64,000 nucleotides of DNA from Siphonobacter aquaeclarae (GCF_900103285.1 NZ_FNGS01000001.1:124001-188000); one strand, 5' to 3'; shown: positions 32,598-41,114, counted from the stretch's first letter. A program made the numbers and translations. Notes: generated by a model not told the origin, from the sequence alone.

Positions 32598-35183
32598 ATG
32601 AACCGTTTCAGATGGGCGATTGCCGCTCTCTTCCTCCTCAGTACCTTTTCGCTTCGTGCCCAGCACGCGTATTTCTTTCCGGGAGCGGGGCCGTTTAACC
32701 CGAACGTCCCAACGCCGGAGCAATTCCTTGGCTATGCCATCGGCACGCACTACACCCGGCACGACCAGCTCGTGGCGTATTTCCGGGAGCTGGAGCGAAC
32801 CTCCGGCGGCCGGGCGAAGCTTCAGGTAATCGGCAAGACGTATGAGGAGCGGCCACAGGTTGTCCTGACCGTCACGTCTCCCGAAAATCATAACCGCCTG
32901 GAAGACATCCGCCAGCGCCACGTAACGGTGACCGACCCGTCCAAAAACGGACTGGAAAAGGCCGACCCGGTCGTTATTCTCCTCGGCTACAGCGTGCACG
33001 GCGCTGAGACCTCGGGCGGAGAAGCGGCATTGCTGACGGCCTACTACCTGGCGGCCAGTCAGAGCCCGGAAACCGTGAACCAGCTGAAAGAAGCCGTAAT
33101 TCTGATCGATCCGTCTCAAAACCCGGATGGACGGGATCGCGGCGCCAACTGGCACAATGCCTACAAATCCTTTCCGCCTGTTTCCGATCCGGCGGACATT
33201 GAGCACAACCAGGCCTGGCCGGGCGCGCGCGTGAACCACTTTTTCACCGACCTCAACCGCGACTGGCTCAGCGCCGAGCAGATTGAAAGCCAGAATCGGG
33301 TGGAGTTTTCGCACCAGTGGTACCCGAACGTCCACATTGATTTTCATGAGATGGGGACGAATAGTACGTATTACTTCGAACCGTCTCCGGCCGGAAACCA
33401 AAGCCCGATTATCCCGCAATCGTCTTACGACTTCAATACTACCCTGGCCCGGTACCACGCCGAGGCGCTGGACAAAATCGGGTCGCTGTATTTTACGAAA
33501 GAAGCGTTCGATAACCTGTCTCCGATTTACGGCTCTACCTACCCCGATTTTTACGGGGCAGTGGGCGTGACGTTTGAACAGGGAAGCTCCCGCGGACTCG
33601 TCCAGGAAAGTACCTCCGGGCTGGTGACCTTTCCGTTTACCATTCGGAATCATCTTGTGACGGGTCTTGCTACGGTCAAGGGTGCCGTCGCCGAAAAGGA
33701 AAACCTCTTTAAGCTTCAGAAGGAATTTTTCCGCTCCGCTGTTACCCAGGGCAAGGCTAATCCCGCAAAAGGCTATGTTTTCGGGGATAGCCGGGATGTA
33801 TCACTCACGCAGCGGCTGCTAGGCCTGGCGCTGCGGCACCGGCTGAATGTGTATCAGTTGCCGGCGGACGTTACCGTCGACGGAAAGAAATTCGAAAAAG
33901 GCAAAGCCTATGTCGTTCCTGCCGACCAGCCCTTCTTCCGGATTGTACACTCGCTTTTTGAAGAAACACCGAAGCTGAAGGACAGTACATTTTACGATAA
34001 TACTTCCTGGTCCGTCATCCATGCATACGGAGTGCAGTATGCGAAGTTGACGGGGGCCGTTTCGCTCGGCGATAAAGTGACGAAGGTAGAAGACGTTAAA
34101 GGTACAGTAACCGGCGGCAAAGCGACGTATGCTTACCTGCTGAACTGGTCGGACTACAACGCCTCCCGCGCACTGTATACCTTGTTGAAAAAGGGAGTTT
34201 TGGTCAAAACGGCGCTCAAACCGTTCACGAGCAAGACCAATGCAGGTGTTCAGAAGTTTGGTTACGGCTCACTGGTAGTTCCGGTACAGACGCAGACGCT
34301 TGGCGCGGATAGCCTCTTTGCGGCGGTATCGGAAGCGGCCCGTGTTGCGAAAGTGACGTTTTCGACGACTTCCACAGGTTTCAGCGTGGAAGGTATTGAC
34401 CTGGGCAGCAACAACGTCCGGACCATCCGCAAGCCGGAGGTAGCGGTGCTGGCCGGCCCCGGTTCCGGACTGGCGGAAGTAGGGCAGGTATGGTTCCTGC
34501 TCAATAGCCACCTCGGCCTGCCGGTGTCAAAACTGGAGGTAAGTTCGGTTGGCCGTACCTCGCTCGACCGGTATAACGTCCTGGTACTGACCAGCGGCAA
34601 TTACCGGGAGCTGGACAAACCGGCTGTAGACGAGCTGAAAACCTGGGTAGCCAAAGGCGGTACGCTCATTACGTTCCGCGCGGCTGCGGAATGGGCGATC
34701 CGGCAGGGACTGGCGAAGGAACGGGTTTACGTGGATTCTTCGGCCAGTCGCCGCGGCAATCAGCGGACAGACTATGCCGTCCGCGCGGAAACCGAAGCGC
34801 CCCGGCGAATCAACGGAGGAATTTTCCAGGCAGATATCGACATCACAAACCCGATTGCATTTGGGCTGAACGACCGCCGGATCTTCTTCACCAAAACCGG
34901 AAGCACGATTCTGCTGCCGAGCCGGGACAAGTACGCTACCGTGGCGAAGTATACGCCGTCGTCATACATCAGCGGTTTTGTAACCCGCGAAAACATCGCC
35001 AAAATCAACAATACAGCGTCTATTCTGATCGGACAATCGGGTCAGGGAAAGACGATTCTGTTTGCAGAAGATCCGACGTATCGCCATTACTGGCATGGAA
35101 CGGACCGGTTATTTCTGAATGCGGTTTTCTTTGGTGATTTGATTCAGTTGCAGTCGGCGTTCATCGCTTCGGAAGAAGAATAA
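32598..35183 (+). CDS. Secreted M14 family zinc carboxypeptidase
   Basis: 861 residues with a signal peptide (ends LRAQ). Zinc ligands: the HxxE pair in GYSVHGAETSGGEAALL and the later His in VHIDFHEMG; substrate-binding residues in NPDGRDR and DLNRDW; the likely catalytic Glu in GVTFEQGSSRG. The second half (residues about 400-860) includes a glutamine-amidotransferase-like alpha/beta region (VAVLAGPGSGLAEVGQVWFLLNSHLGLP) seen in large Bacteroidota M14 proteins. Third gene of the susCD operon, it would cut peptides or cell-wall stems in the periplasm. A 30-bp-arm hairpin ends the operon. Confidence 0.92.
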   Translation: MNRFRWAIAALFLLSTFSLRAQHAYFFPGAGPFNPNVPTPEQFLGYAIGTHYTRHDQLVAYFRELERTSGGRAKLQVIGKTYEERPQVVLTVTSPENHNRLEDIRQRHVTVTDPSKNGLEKADPVVILLGYSVHGAETSGGEAALLTAYYLAASQSPETVNQLKEAVILIDPSQNPDGRDRGANWHNAYKSFPPVSDPADIEHNQAWPGARVNHFFTDLNRDWLSAEQIESQNRVEFSHQWYPNVHIDFHEMGTNSTYYFEPSPAGNQSPIIPQSSYDFNTTLARYHAEALDKIGSLYFTKEAFDNLSPIYGSTYPDFYGAVGVTFEQGSSRGLVQESTSGLVTFPFTIRNHLVTGLATVKGAVAEKENLFKLQKEFFRSAVTQGKANPAKGYVFGDSRDVSLTQRLLGLALRHRLNVYQLPADVTVDGKKFEKGKAYVVPADQPFFRIVHSLFEETPKLKDSTFYDNTSWSVIHAYGVQYAKLTGAVSLGDKVTKVEDVKGTVTGGKATYAYLLNWSDYNASRALYTLLKKGVLVKTALKPFTSKTNAGVQKFGYGSLVVPVQTQTLGADSLFAAVSEAARVAKVTFSTTSTGFSVEGIDLGSNNVRTIRKPEVAVLAGPGSGLAEVGQVWFLLNSHLGLPVSKLEVSSVGRTSLDRYNVLVLTSGNYRELDKPAVDELKTWVAKGGTLITFRAAAEWAIRQGLAKERVYVDSSASRRGNQRTDYAVRAETEAPRRINGGIFQADIDITNPIAFGLNDRRIFFTKTGSTILLPSRDKYATVAKYTPSSYISGFVTRENIAKINNTASILIGQSGQGKTILFAEDPTYRHYWHGTDRLFLNAVFFGDLIQLQSAFIASEEE

Positions 35184-35193
35184 CTCACCAATT

Positions 35194-35267
35194 TTTTTCT
35201 GTGAAGTCTGTGTCGTCTGTGAGAAAAATATAGTTAGCTCACAGACGACACAGACTTCACAGAAAAA
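35194..35267. terminator. Perfect 30-bp inverted repeat, TCTGTG family copy 1
   Basis: Arms at 35194-35223 and 35238-35267 are perfectly complementary, with a 14-nt loop. Each arm begins or ends in a T/A run, so the structure can end transcripts from both convergent genes. The arm contains three TCTGTG units and closely resembles the hairpin at 56913-56982. Confidence 0.9.
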
Positions 35268-35295
35268 TTAGAGCAGTGGAGGTCTTTCTACGGTT

Positions 35296-36249
35296 TCAGA
35301 CGGTAACAACCACTTTTCCCGCGATGGATTTCGACTCCTGTACCCGGTGTGCTTCCGGTAATTCGTCGAAGGCAAACGTCCTGAATATGTGCGGTTGCAG
35401 TGCGCCGCTTTCAAGCAGTTCTGCCAGCGAACGCTGATCGGCGCCATCGGAAACCACACCTACACGGTAGCCTTTTACCTGGCGGGCGCTGAGTTGTTGA
35501 TTGAGCGCCTCGTCGAACTGTGCCAGAATACTGACGAGCGTTCCGCCCGGGCGAATCACGGTCAGGGAGCGTTCGAGGTGTTCTTTCGTCATCTGTACAC
35601 CATCGAGGACGAAATCGACGTCCGAAACGACTTCTTCAAACCGTGTACTTTTATAATCGATGTGTTCATCCACCAGTGTCAGCGCGAAATCCCGGTGGGT
35701 GGCAGAGGAAGTACCTATGACATAGGCGCCGAAATGCCGGGCAATCTGCGCCGCAAAATGACCGACGCCGCCCGTGACGCCGTGGATCAGTACGCGGTCT
35801 CCCTTTTTCACCTGTCCATAGCCGACCACCGCTTTCCAGGCAGTAAGGGCGGCGAGTGTTGTTGCCGCGGCCGATTCGAAGGAAACGGCGGCCGGTTTGA
35901 GCGCTAACTGATCGGCCGGAGCCGCGACATATTCTGCATAGGCTTTTCCGTACCCCGGAAAGCGTACCATACCGAATACGGCGTCGCCGGGTTTGAAGGA
36001 CGTTACGTCCGGTCCAACGCTTTCGACGATACCGGCAATATCCCAACCGAGGACAACCGGCTCTCCCGCCACAGGTTGCAGGAACATATTCAACGCCCAG
36101 TCATACGACCGGACAGCTATATCTACCGGATTGATACTCAATGCTTTGGTGCGAACCAGGACTTCTCCTGATTTCGGCTGCGGTACGGGAAGATCGGAGA
36201 GGACCAGGTTTTCGGGTCCACCCGGTTGGGTCAATACAAAGGCTTTCAT
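35296..36249 (-). CDS. NADP-dependent quinone oxidoreductase-like MDR protein
   Basis: 317 residues. MKAFVLTQPGGPENLVLSDLPVPQPKSGEVLVRTKALSINPVD is the standard start of zinc-free MDR quinone reductases. GWDIAGIVESVGPDVTSFKPGDAVFGM and the nucleotide site VLIHGVTGGVGHFAAQIARHFGAYVIGT follow. No Cys/His zinc ligands are seen. It reduces quinones or enones with NADPH (family knowledge). Divergent from an HxlR regulator with repeated sites between them, a classical redox-stress pair. Confidence 0.92.
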   Translation of the reverse strand: MKAFVLTQPGGPENLVLSDLPVPQPKSGEVLVRTKALSINPVDIAVRSYDWALNMFLQPVAGEPVVLGWDIAGIVESVGPDVTSFKPGDAVFGMVRFPGYGKAYAEYVAAPADQLALKPAAVSFESAAATTLAALTAWKAVVGYGQVKKGDRVLIHGVTGGVGHFAAQIARHFGAYVIGTSSATHRDFALTLVDEHIDYKSTRFEEVVSDVDFVLDGVQMTKEHLERSLTVIRPGGTLVSILAQFDEALNQQLSARQVKGYRVGVVSDGADQRSLAELLESGALQPHIFRTFAFDELPEAHRVQESKSIAGKVVVTV

Positions 36250-36272
36250 AAGAGTGAAATCGAAGTTCGCAG

Positions 36273-36303
36273 CAAAGCTAGATTTATGCTATCTTTGAGG
36301 CAA
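36273..36303 (-). promoter_or_regulatory. Promoter of the quinone oxidoreductase gene
   Basis: Minus strand: TTG (36301-36303), 20-nt spacer, TAGCTTTG (36273-36280), 23 nt before the ATG. A well-formed Bacteroidota promoter. Confidence 0.7.
36290..36297 (+). promoter_or_regulatory. -7 box TATCTTTG for HxlR gene
   Basis: Exact consensus on the plus strand, overlapping the spacer of the divergent promoter. A TTC (36266-36268) lies 21 nt upstream as a weak -33 element. Confidence 0.6.
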
Positions 36304-36309
36304 GTATGC

Positions 36310-36337
36310 ACCAAATGGTAACCTACGTACCAAATGG
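36310..36337. promoter_or_regulatory. ACCAAATGG direct repeats, likely HxlR operator
   Basis: Two copies of ACCAAATGG at 36310-36318 and 36329-36337, 19 bp apart. They lie just downstream of the expected HxlR transcription start and next to the -33 element of the divergent gene, so one bound protein could repress both. The second copy includes the first possible start codon. Confidence 0.55.
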
Positions 36338-36774
36338 ATACTAATGGGGCATATGAGCTGCAAACCGGGAAAAAAATGTCAAAAAAAATAGAAGAGCTCA
36401 CCCGTGCGGCCTGTGCGGTAGATTACGCCTTCCAGCGGATGGGCGGAAAATACAAGGCCCGGATACTCTTTCACCTGCGGGAAGGTATCCTGCGTTACGG
36501 CGAACTGCGCCGGGGAATGCCGGATATTACTCCTAAAATGCTGACGCAGGCTTTACGCGAGCTGGAGCGGGATGCACTCATCACGCGGAAGGTCTACCAC
36601 GAAGTACCTCCCCGGGTGGAATACGAACTGACAGGCGACGGCCAGGACCTGCTTCCCGCCATCGGCCTGTTGTGCGAATGGGGCAAACGGCAGATGAAAC
36701 AACGGAATCTTCCGATCATCTACGATCGCGCTTCCCGATATGAAACCGAGGAAGAAGTGCTAACCTCGGTTTGA
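36334..36774 (+). CDS. HxlR family transcriptional regulator
   Basis: 146 residues from the ATG at 36334, or 132 from MSKKIEEL at 36376, which would leave the operator-like repeat outside the gene. The HxlR winged helix is clear: AVDYAFQRMGGKYKARILFHLREGILRYGELRRGMPDITPKMLTQALRELERDALITRKVYHEVPPRVEYELTGDGQDL. In HxlR proteins the motif before this helix often has a redox or aldehyde-sensing Cys; here CAVDY holds one. Likely controls the divergent quinone oxidoreductase. Confidence 0.9.
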   Translation: MDTNGAYELQTGKKMSKKIEELTRAACAVDYAFQRMGGKYKARILFHLREGILRYGELRRGMPDITPKMLTQALRELERDALITRKVYHEVPPRVEYELTGDGQDLLPAIGLLCEWGKRQMKQRNLPIIYDRASRYETEEEVLTSV

Positions 36775-36780
36775 TTTTTA

Positions 36781-36788
36781 TAACTTTG
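36781..36788 (+). promoter_or_regulatory. -7 box TAACTTTG 4 nt before araC start
   Basis: Exact TAnnTTTG match ending 4 nt before the ATG at 36793. If used, transcription begins at or within the start codon, giving a leaderless mRNA. Confidence 0.5.
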
Positions 36789-36792
36789 CCGC

Positions 36793-37695
36793 ATGAATAC
36801 AGCAGAATCGATTCAGGATTTTTACGGTCGGGTAGCGTTGAAGAATCCGGGCAGCCCGGAACGCTCGGGAATCGGGCATTTCAACGTTTTTTCCCGGGAA
36901 TCGTGCGCCCTGATCACGCCTTACAGCCGGAGAGATTACTACAAGATTTCGCTGATTATCGGAACGGGTACGCTGCATTACGCGGATAAGTGGATCAGAA
37001 TCGACCGTCCGGCCCTGTTGTTTTCGAACCCTGTTATCCCGTATTCGTGGGAGGCTGGTTCCGAATCGCAGCAAGGCTGGTTTTGCCTGTTTACGGAGGC
37101 GTTTATTTTTCCGGGGGAGCGGCAGGAAAGCCTGCAGGATTCCCCGCTGTTCCGCATCGGCGGCAGCCCGGTGTTTTTTCCGGACGAAGAGCAACTGGCC
37201 GTGCTGGCCGATATGTACCGGAAAATGATGCGCGAAATGGCTTCCGACTATGTTCACAAGTACAGCGTATTACGGCATTACCTGCACCTGGTGATTCACG
37301 AGGCCATGCGGATGAGTCCGGCCGGCTCCTTTGAAAAACACACCAATGCTTCTTCCCGGATTACAACGCTGTTTCTGGAACTGCTCGAACGGCAGTTTCC
37401 GGTCGATACCCCGCAAACAGCGCTGAAACTGCGGACGGCGCAGGATTTTGCCCGCCATCTTTCCGTTCATGTTAACCACCTCAACCGCGCTGTTCGCGAA
37501 ACGACCGGAAAGACGACAACCGAGCACATCGCCGCCCGGATTGTCCGCGAAGCCGGCGCATTGCTGCGGCATACCGATTGGAACGTTTCCGAGATTGCCT
37601 ATAGCCTCGGGTTCGAGTATCCGGCTTATTTCACGCATTTCTTCCGGAAGAATACGGGGATGACCCCCGGGGAAGTCCGCGCAGCCCTTGTTTGA
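36793..37695 (+). CDS. AraC family transcriptional regulator
   Basis: 300 residues. The N-terminal half is a cupin-like sensor (YKISLIIGTGTLHYADKWIRIDRPALLFSNPVIPYSW); the C-terminal AraC domain has DFARHLSVHVNHLNRAVRETTGK and NVSEIAYSLGFEYPAYFTHFFRKNTGMTPGEVR. It sits upstream of the aldo/keto reductase gene, and a 13-bp direct repeat starts in its last codons, so that gene is the likely target (inference). The HxlR gene ends 18 nt upstream. Confidence 0.93.
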   Translation: MNTAESIQDFYGRVALKNPGSPERSGIGHFNVFSRESCALITPYSRRDYYKISLIIGTGTLHYADKWIRIDRPALLFSNPVIPYSWEAGSESQQGWFCLFTEAFIFPGERQESLQDSPLFRIGGSPVFFPDEEQLAVLADMYRKMMREMASDYVHKYSVLRHYLHLVIHEAMRMSPAGSFEKHTNASSRITTLFLELLERQFPVDTPQTALKLRTAQDFARHLSVHVNHLNRAVRETTGKTTTEHIAARIVREAGALLRHTDWNVSEIAYSLGFEYPAYFTHFFRKNTGMTPGEVRAALV

Positions 37696-37723
37696 ATCTT
37701 GACAGCTTTCGTTTGAATTTTGA
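37690..37723. promoter_or_regulatory. GTTTGAATYTTGA direct repeats, likely AraC site
   Basis: Copies at 37690-37702 and 37711-37723 match in 12 of 13 positions and start exactly 21 bp apart, two DNA turns. They lie 24 bp upstream of the -7 box of the aldo/keto reductase. The first copy overlaps the araC stop codon. Confidence 0.6.
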
Positions 37724-37746
37724 AATGCTGCCGGAAGCAGGGGTAC

Positions 37747-37754
37747 TACTTTTG
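37747..37754 (+). promoter_or_regulatory. -7 box TACTTTTG for aldo/keto reductase
   Basis: Exact consensus 19 nt before the ATG. The nearest TTG is 24 nt upstream inside the second AraC repeat, longer than usual, consistent with activator dependence. Confidence 0.6.
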
Positions 37755-37773
37755 CATCGTGACCAACGCAGCT

Positions 37774-38775
37774 ATGAAAAACAGAAAACTGGGCAACACG
37801 ACCGAATCACTCTCCGCAATCGGTTTGGGATGCATGGGCATGAGCTTTGCCTATGGCCCCACGGACGACACAGAAAGTATCGCCACCCTTCACAAGGCCC
37901 TTGATCTGGGCATCAACTTCTGGGATACCGCTGACATGTACGGCAACGGGCAGAACGAGGAACTCCTCTCGCGGATACTCGTCTCCAACCGCGAAAAGGT
38001 ATTTCTGGCTACCAAATTCGGCTTCCGGTTCCGCGATGGCGTCGCCGGACCTTCCGGGTCTCCGGGGACGTATTTTGACGGATCTCCCGAATGGGTAAAG
38101 AAAGCGGCGGAAGACAGCCTTCGCCGCCTGAAAACCGACGTTATCGACCTCTACTACGCCCACCGGGTAGACCCCAATGTGCCGGTGGAAGAGACCGTCG
38201 GCGCAATGGCCGACCTTGTCCGCGAAGGAAAGGTCCGGTACCTCGGCCTCAGCGAAGCATCGGCCGCCTCCATCCGGAAAGCACATGCTATTCACCCGAT
38301 AGCAGCCCTCCAAAGCGAATATTCCCTGCTCTCGCGGGATGTGGAAGGGGATATTCTGGATACGGCGCGGGAATTGGGTATATCGCTGGTGCCGTACTCG
38401 CCGCTGGCGCGGGGACTGGTGACGAATACCCTGGCCGTTGACCAGCTGGCCGATTCGGACTTCCGCCGGTTGCTGCCCCGGTACTCCGGCGCGCATTACG
38501 ACAACAACCAGCGCCTGGCTGCCGAGTTCGCGGGCCTGGCTGCCGACAAGGGCGTTACCGCCGCGCAGCTTGCCCTGGCCTGGGTACTGGCAAAGGGCGA
38601 GGACATTATCCCGATCCCCGGCACTAAAAAACGGAAGTACCTGGAGGAAAACGCCGGCGCGGTAGATATCCAGCTCTCCGCATCGGAAATTGCCGAAATC
38701 GAAGCCGTTGCTGCCCGCTACCCGAATACCGGCGAGCGTTACAATGAAGGTTCGATGAAGCTCGTCAATAACTAG
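37774..38775 (+). CDS. Aldo/keto reductase
   Basis: 333 residues from [25 protein letters not shown]; an in-frame ATG at 37720 lies upstream of the -7 box and is rejected. The TIM-barrel signature is complete: catalytic Asp in [19 protein letters not shown] with Tyr, Lys in [10 protein letters not shown], and His in [15 protein letters not shown]-site residues are in [19 protein letters not shown]. This is the AKR13/YghZ-like group that reduces sugar aldehydes, methylglyoxal or other carbonyls. Controlled probably by the adjacent AraC. A terminator follows. Confidence 0.94.
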   Translation: MKNRKLGNTTESLSAIGLGCMGMSFAYGPTDDTESIATLHKALDLGINFWDTADMYGNGQNEELLSRILVSNREKVFLATKFGFRFRDGVAGPSGSPGTYFDGSPEWVKKAAEDSLRRLKTDVIDLYYAHRVDPNVPVEETVGAMADLVREGKVRYLGLSEASAASIRKAHAIHPIAALQSEYSLLSRDVEGDILDTARELGISLVPYSPLARGLVTNTLAVDQLADSDFRRLLPRYSGAHYDNNQRLAAEFAGLAADKGVTAAQLALAWVLAKGEDIIPIPGTKKRKYLEENAGAVDIQLSASEIAEIEAVAARYPNTGERYNEGSMKLVNN

Positions 38776-38790
38776 TTAAAATTTACCGGT

Positions 38791-38832
38791 AAAAGGCCCT
38801 CGGCGGACGCTCGTCTGCTGAGGGCCTTTTTC
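38791..38832 (+). terminator. Terminator after aldo/keto reductase
   Basis: AAAAGGCCCTC/GAGGGCCTTTT arms extended by partial pairing, followed by a T run; bidirectional in shape. Confidence 0.9.
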
Positions 38833-38840
38833 TATCTTTA
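38833..38840 (+). promoter_or_regulatory. -7-like TATCTTTA for antiporter
   Basis: One mismatch to TAnnTTTG, 42 nt before the ATG and directly after the preceding terminator. Confidence 0.35.
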
Positions 38841-38882
38841 CCCTGATCCCGAAAACCTCTTTGTACCGCAAAACCTTCCTCC

Positions 38883-40454
38883 ATGTCGGAAACCTTTCTC
38901 TTTTACATTCTGCTTGTTTTGATTATCCTCGGGCTGGTGATGCTGGCCCAGAAATTCCGGACGGCCTACCCGATTGTACTGGTGCTCGGAGGGCTGGTAC
39001 TCAGCCTGATACCGGGCATACCTGACATATCGGTTGAGCCCGAATGGATTTTTGTCATTTTCCTGCCTCCGCTGTTGTATGAAGCGGCCTGGTATACCTC
39101 CTGGAAGGAATTCTGGCGCTGGAGACGGCTGATTTCCAGCTTTGCGTTTCCGGTTGTGGTGATTACAGCTTTCGGCGTGGCGGCTTTTTCGGTCGCCTGT
39201 ATTCCGGGATTTACCTGGGCGCTGGGCTTTTTGCTTGGTGGAATTGTCTCTCCGCCGGATGCCGTATCGGCTTCGGCTATTCTGAAGCATATCAAGGTAC
39301 CCCGGCGGATTGTTTCGGTGCTCGAGGGGGAGAGTCTTCTCAACGACGCATCCAGTTTGATCATCTTCCGCTTTGCGCTGATCGCCGTAGGTACCGGTCA
39401 TTTTGCCATTGAGGAAGCAATCGGCAGCTTTTTTCTCGTAGTAGGAATGGGTATTCTGATCGGCCTGGGCGTCGCGCTGGTATACTACGCCATTCACCGC
39501 TGGCTACCGACAGATCCGAATATTGACATTGTGCTGACGCTCACGGCTCCCTATGCCATGTACCTGCTGGCGGAAATGTTCCATTTTTCGGGAGTACTGG
39601 CGGTGGTCAGCGGGGGGCTGTTTCTGTCTTCCCGAAGCCACGTCATTCTGAGCCATAGCAGCCGGTTGCGGGGGACAAACGTGTGGTCGGCGCTCGGGTT
39701 TGTCCTCAACGGACTGGTATTCATGCTGATCGGCCTGGAACTACCGGTCATCGTCGACCAGCTCGGCGATGTCGGGCTCGGAGAAGCCATCGTATATGGT
39801 ATAGCGATGACGGTATTCCTGATCGCAATCCGGATGTGCTGTACCTTCGGCGCGGTTGTCTTTACGAAATTTATCAGCCGCTACATTACGACTGCCGATC
39901 CGAGTCCGGGCGTCAAGGCGCCGGTGATCATCGGCTGGGCGGGTATGCGAGGTGTGGTATCGCTCGCCGCTGCGCTTTCGGTACCGCTGGTGCTGGCAAA
40001 CGGGCAGCCGTTCCCGCAACGCAACCTGATTCTGTTCATTACCTTCAGCGTTATTTTATTATCACTTGTGGTACAGGGACTTACCCTTCCGGTCGTGATC
40101 GGCTGGCTCAACATGGAAGATCCCGACAAAGCCCTGCCGGAAGAGGAACAGATAGAGGCCATCCGCCGCAAACTGGCAGCCAGGAGCCTGGCTATTCTGG
40201 ACGAAAACCACCAGCAGACTGTCGAAGCCAACCGCATGCTGACGCAGCTGCGGGCCCGGTATGAGCACGATCAGTTCGGAACGGCTGAAGAGTCAGCGGC
40301 GTACGCGACTGTGGTACTCGATTTGCTGGACCGGCAACGGTCCTGGCTCCGTGAAATCAACCGGAAAAACGAAGTCAGCGAAGAAGTAATCCGCCGCTAT
40401 CAGACCCTTCTTGACCTGGAACAGGAGAAGTTGCAGCGCTGGAGGGAGAAGTAG
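38883..40454 (+). CDS. CPA1 family Na+/H+ antiporter
   Basis: 523 residues: about 12 membrane helices to residue 415, then a charged cytoplasmic tail of roughly 100 residues with coiled-coil character. Key CPA1 patterns: PDISVEPEWIFVIFLPPLLYEAAWYTSW, GIVSPPDAVSASAILKH (the P-x-D-A-V site), GESLLNDASSLIIFRFAL, and GWAGMRGVVSLAAALSVPL (conserved Arg). It exchanges Na+ or K+ for H+ across the inner membrane. The tail likely regulates. It is followed immediately by the G-run repeat region. Confidence 0.94.
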   Translation: MSETFLFYILLVLIILGLVMLAQKFRTAYPIVLVLGGLVLSLIPGIPDISVEPEWIFVIFLPPLLYEAAWYTSWKEFWRWRRLISSFAFPVVVITAFGVAAFSVACIPGFTWALGFLLGGIVSPPDAVSASAILKHIKVPRRIVSVLEGESLLNDASSLIIFRFALIAVGTGHFAIEEAIGSFFLVVGMGILIGLGVALVYYAIHRWLPTDPNIDIVLTLTAPYAMYLLAEMFHFSGVLAVVSGGLFLSSRSHVILSHSSRLRGTNVWSALGFVLNGLVFMLIGLELPVIVDQLGDVGLGEAIVYGIAMTVFLIAIRMCCTFGAVVFTKFISRYITTADPSPGVKAPVIIGWAGMRGVVSLAAALSVPLVLANGQPFPQRNLILFITFSVILLSLVVQGLTLPVVIGWLNMEDPDKALPEEEQIEAIRRKLAARSLAILDENHQQTVEANRMLTQLRARYEHDQFGTAEESAAYATVVLDLLDRQRSWLREINRKNEVSEEVIRRYQTLLDLEQEKLQRWREK

Positions 40455-40642
40455 CGGGGTTGGGCAGGGGGCGTAGGGCATGGGGCAGAGGGCATGGGGT
40501 GAAGTCGTCTTGGAAGGTATTTGGTGCGAATAATTAAAAGCCCGTGAATGGCAATATACCATCCCAGGCTTTTTACCCTATGCCCCTTGCCCTACGCCCC
40601 CTGCCCCCTGCTCCTTGCCCTACGCCCCCTGCCCAACCCCGC
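40454..40642. repeat. G-run/C-run inverted repeat region, dispersed repeat copy 2
   Basis: A 27-bp perfect inverted repeat (40454-40480 and 40616-40642) brackets 135 bp. The left side has seven runs of three or more G in 46 nt. The right side has a 22-bp direct duplication at 40585-40606 and 40613-40634, each complementary to part of the left arm. The centre has an ordinary terminator. The last codons of the minus-strand thioredoxin-fold gene run into the right arm. Confidence 0.85.
40536..40574. terminator. Terminator between antiporter and thioredoxin-fold gene
   Basis: AAAAGCC/GGCTTTT arms with an inner ATGG/CCAT stem and T run; bidirectional, inside the repeat region between convergent genes. 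Confidence 0.75.
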
Positions 40643-40970
40643 ACGCCGTATCCTCCAGACTATGCAGTTTGCTGAAAAGCGGGTCGCGGAGGTCGGTATA
40701 GGACAAAATACCCTCGCCGCGCCATAGCTCGATGCCGCGGCGGACCAGTACCAGCGTCGGAAAATGCCCGACCTGAAAGCTTTCGATTATTTCCGGGTAG
40801 ACGTTTTGCCGTATTTTGAGAATGGAAACGCTGTTCCCAAAGACAGCCTGGACTTCTGACAGCAATTCATTCAGGTATAAATTGCCCGTCGACTCCAAAA
40901 ATGCCAGCAGAATGGTCCGCGCCTCAAAGGCCCGTCTGCTTCCCCCGATGCCACCGCTCCGTGTTTCCAT
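40620..40970 (-). CDS. Thioredoxin-fold protein without CxxC
   Basis: 116 residues. ARTILLAFLESTGNLYLNELLSEVQAVFGNSVSILKIRQNVYPEIIESFQVGHFPTLVLVRRGIELWRGEGI follows the thioredoxin beta-alpha order, with the cis-Pro in HFPTLVLV. Where WCGPC would be, it reads FLESTGNLYL, so no redox Cys pair. The final residues (GVGQGA) are coded by the repeat arm, so the original C-terminus may have been replaced. Upstream, GAAATTTG (40975-40982, minus strand) lies 4 nt from the ATG. It is likely a binding or adaptor protein. Confidence 0.75.
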   Translation of the reverse strand: METRSGGIGGSRRAFEARTILLAFLESTGNLYLNELLSEVQAVFGNSVSILKIRQNVYPEIIESFQVGHFPTLVLVRRGIELWRGEGILSYTDLRDPLFSKLHSLEDTACGVGQGA

Positions 40971-41114
40971 AAGTCAAATTTCGACCAGCCGGAAACGCGG
41001 TATCCATGAGGATCGTCACGGGAAAACCTGATTTTGGTCACCCCGTATTTTTTTTCTTGGTCCGGCTTGTACTAACTTCAACCCTCGGCCGCCAACGGAC
41101 CGCACCACACTTTC

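Noticed and set aside
40454-40642. CRISPR-like or tandem array at the G/C-run region
   Set aside because: Only two direct copies of a 22-bp unit, no regular spacers and no cas genes; explained better as an inverted-repeat element.
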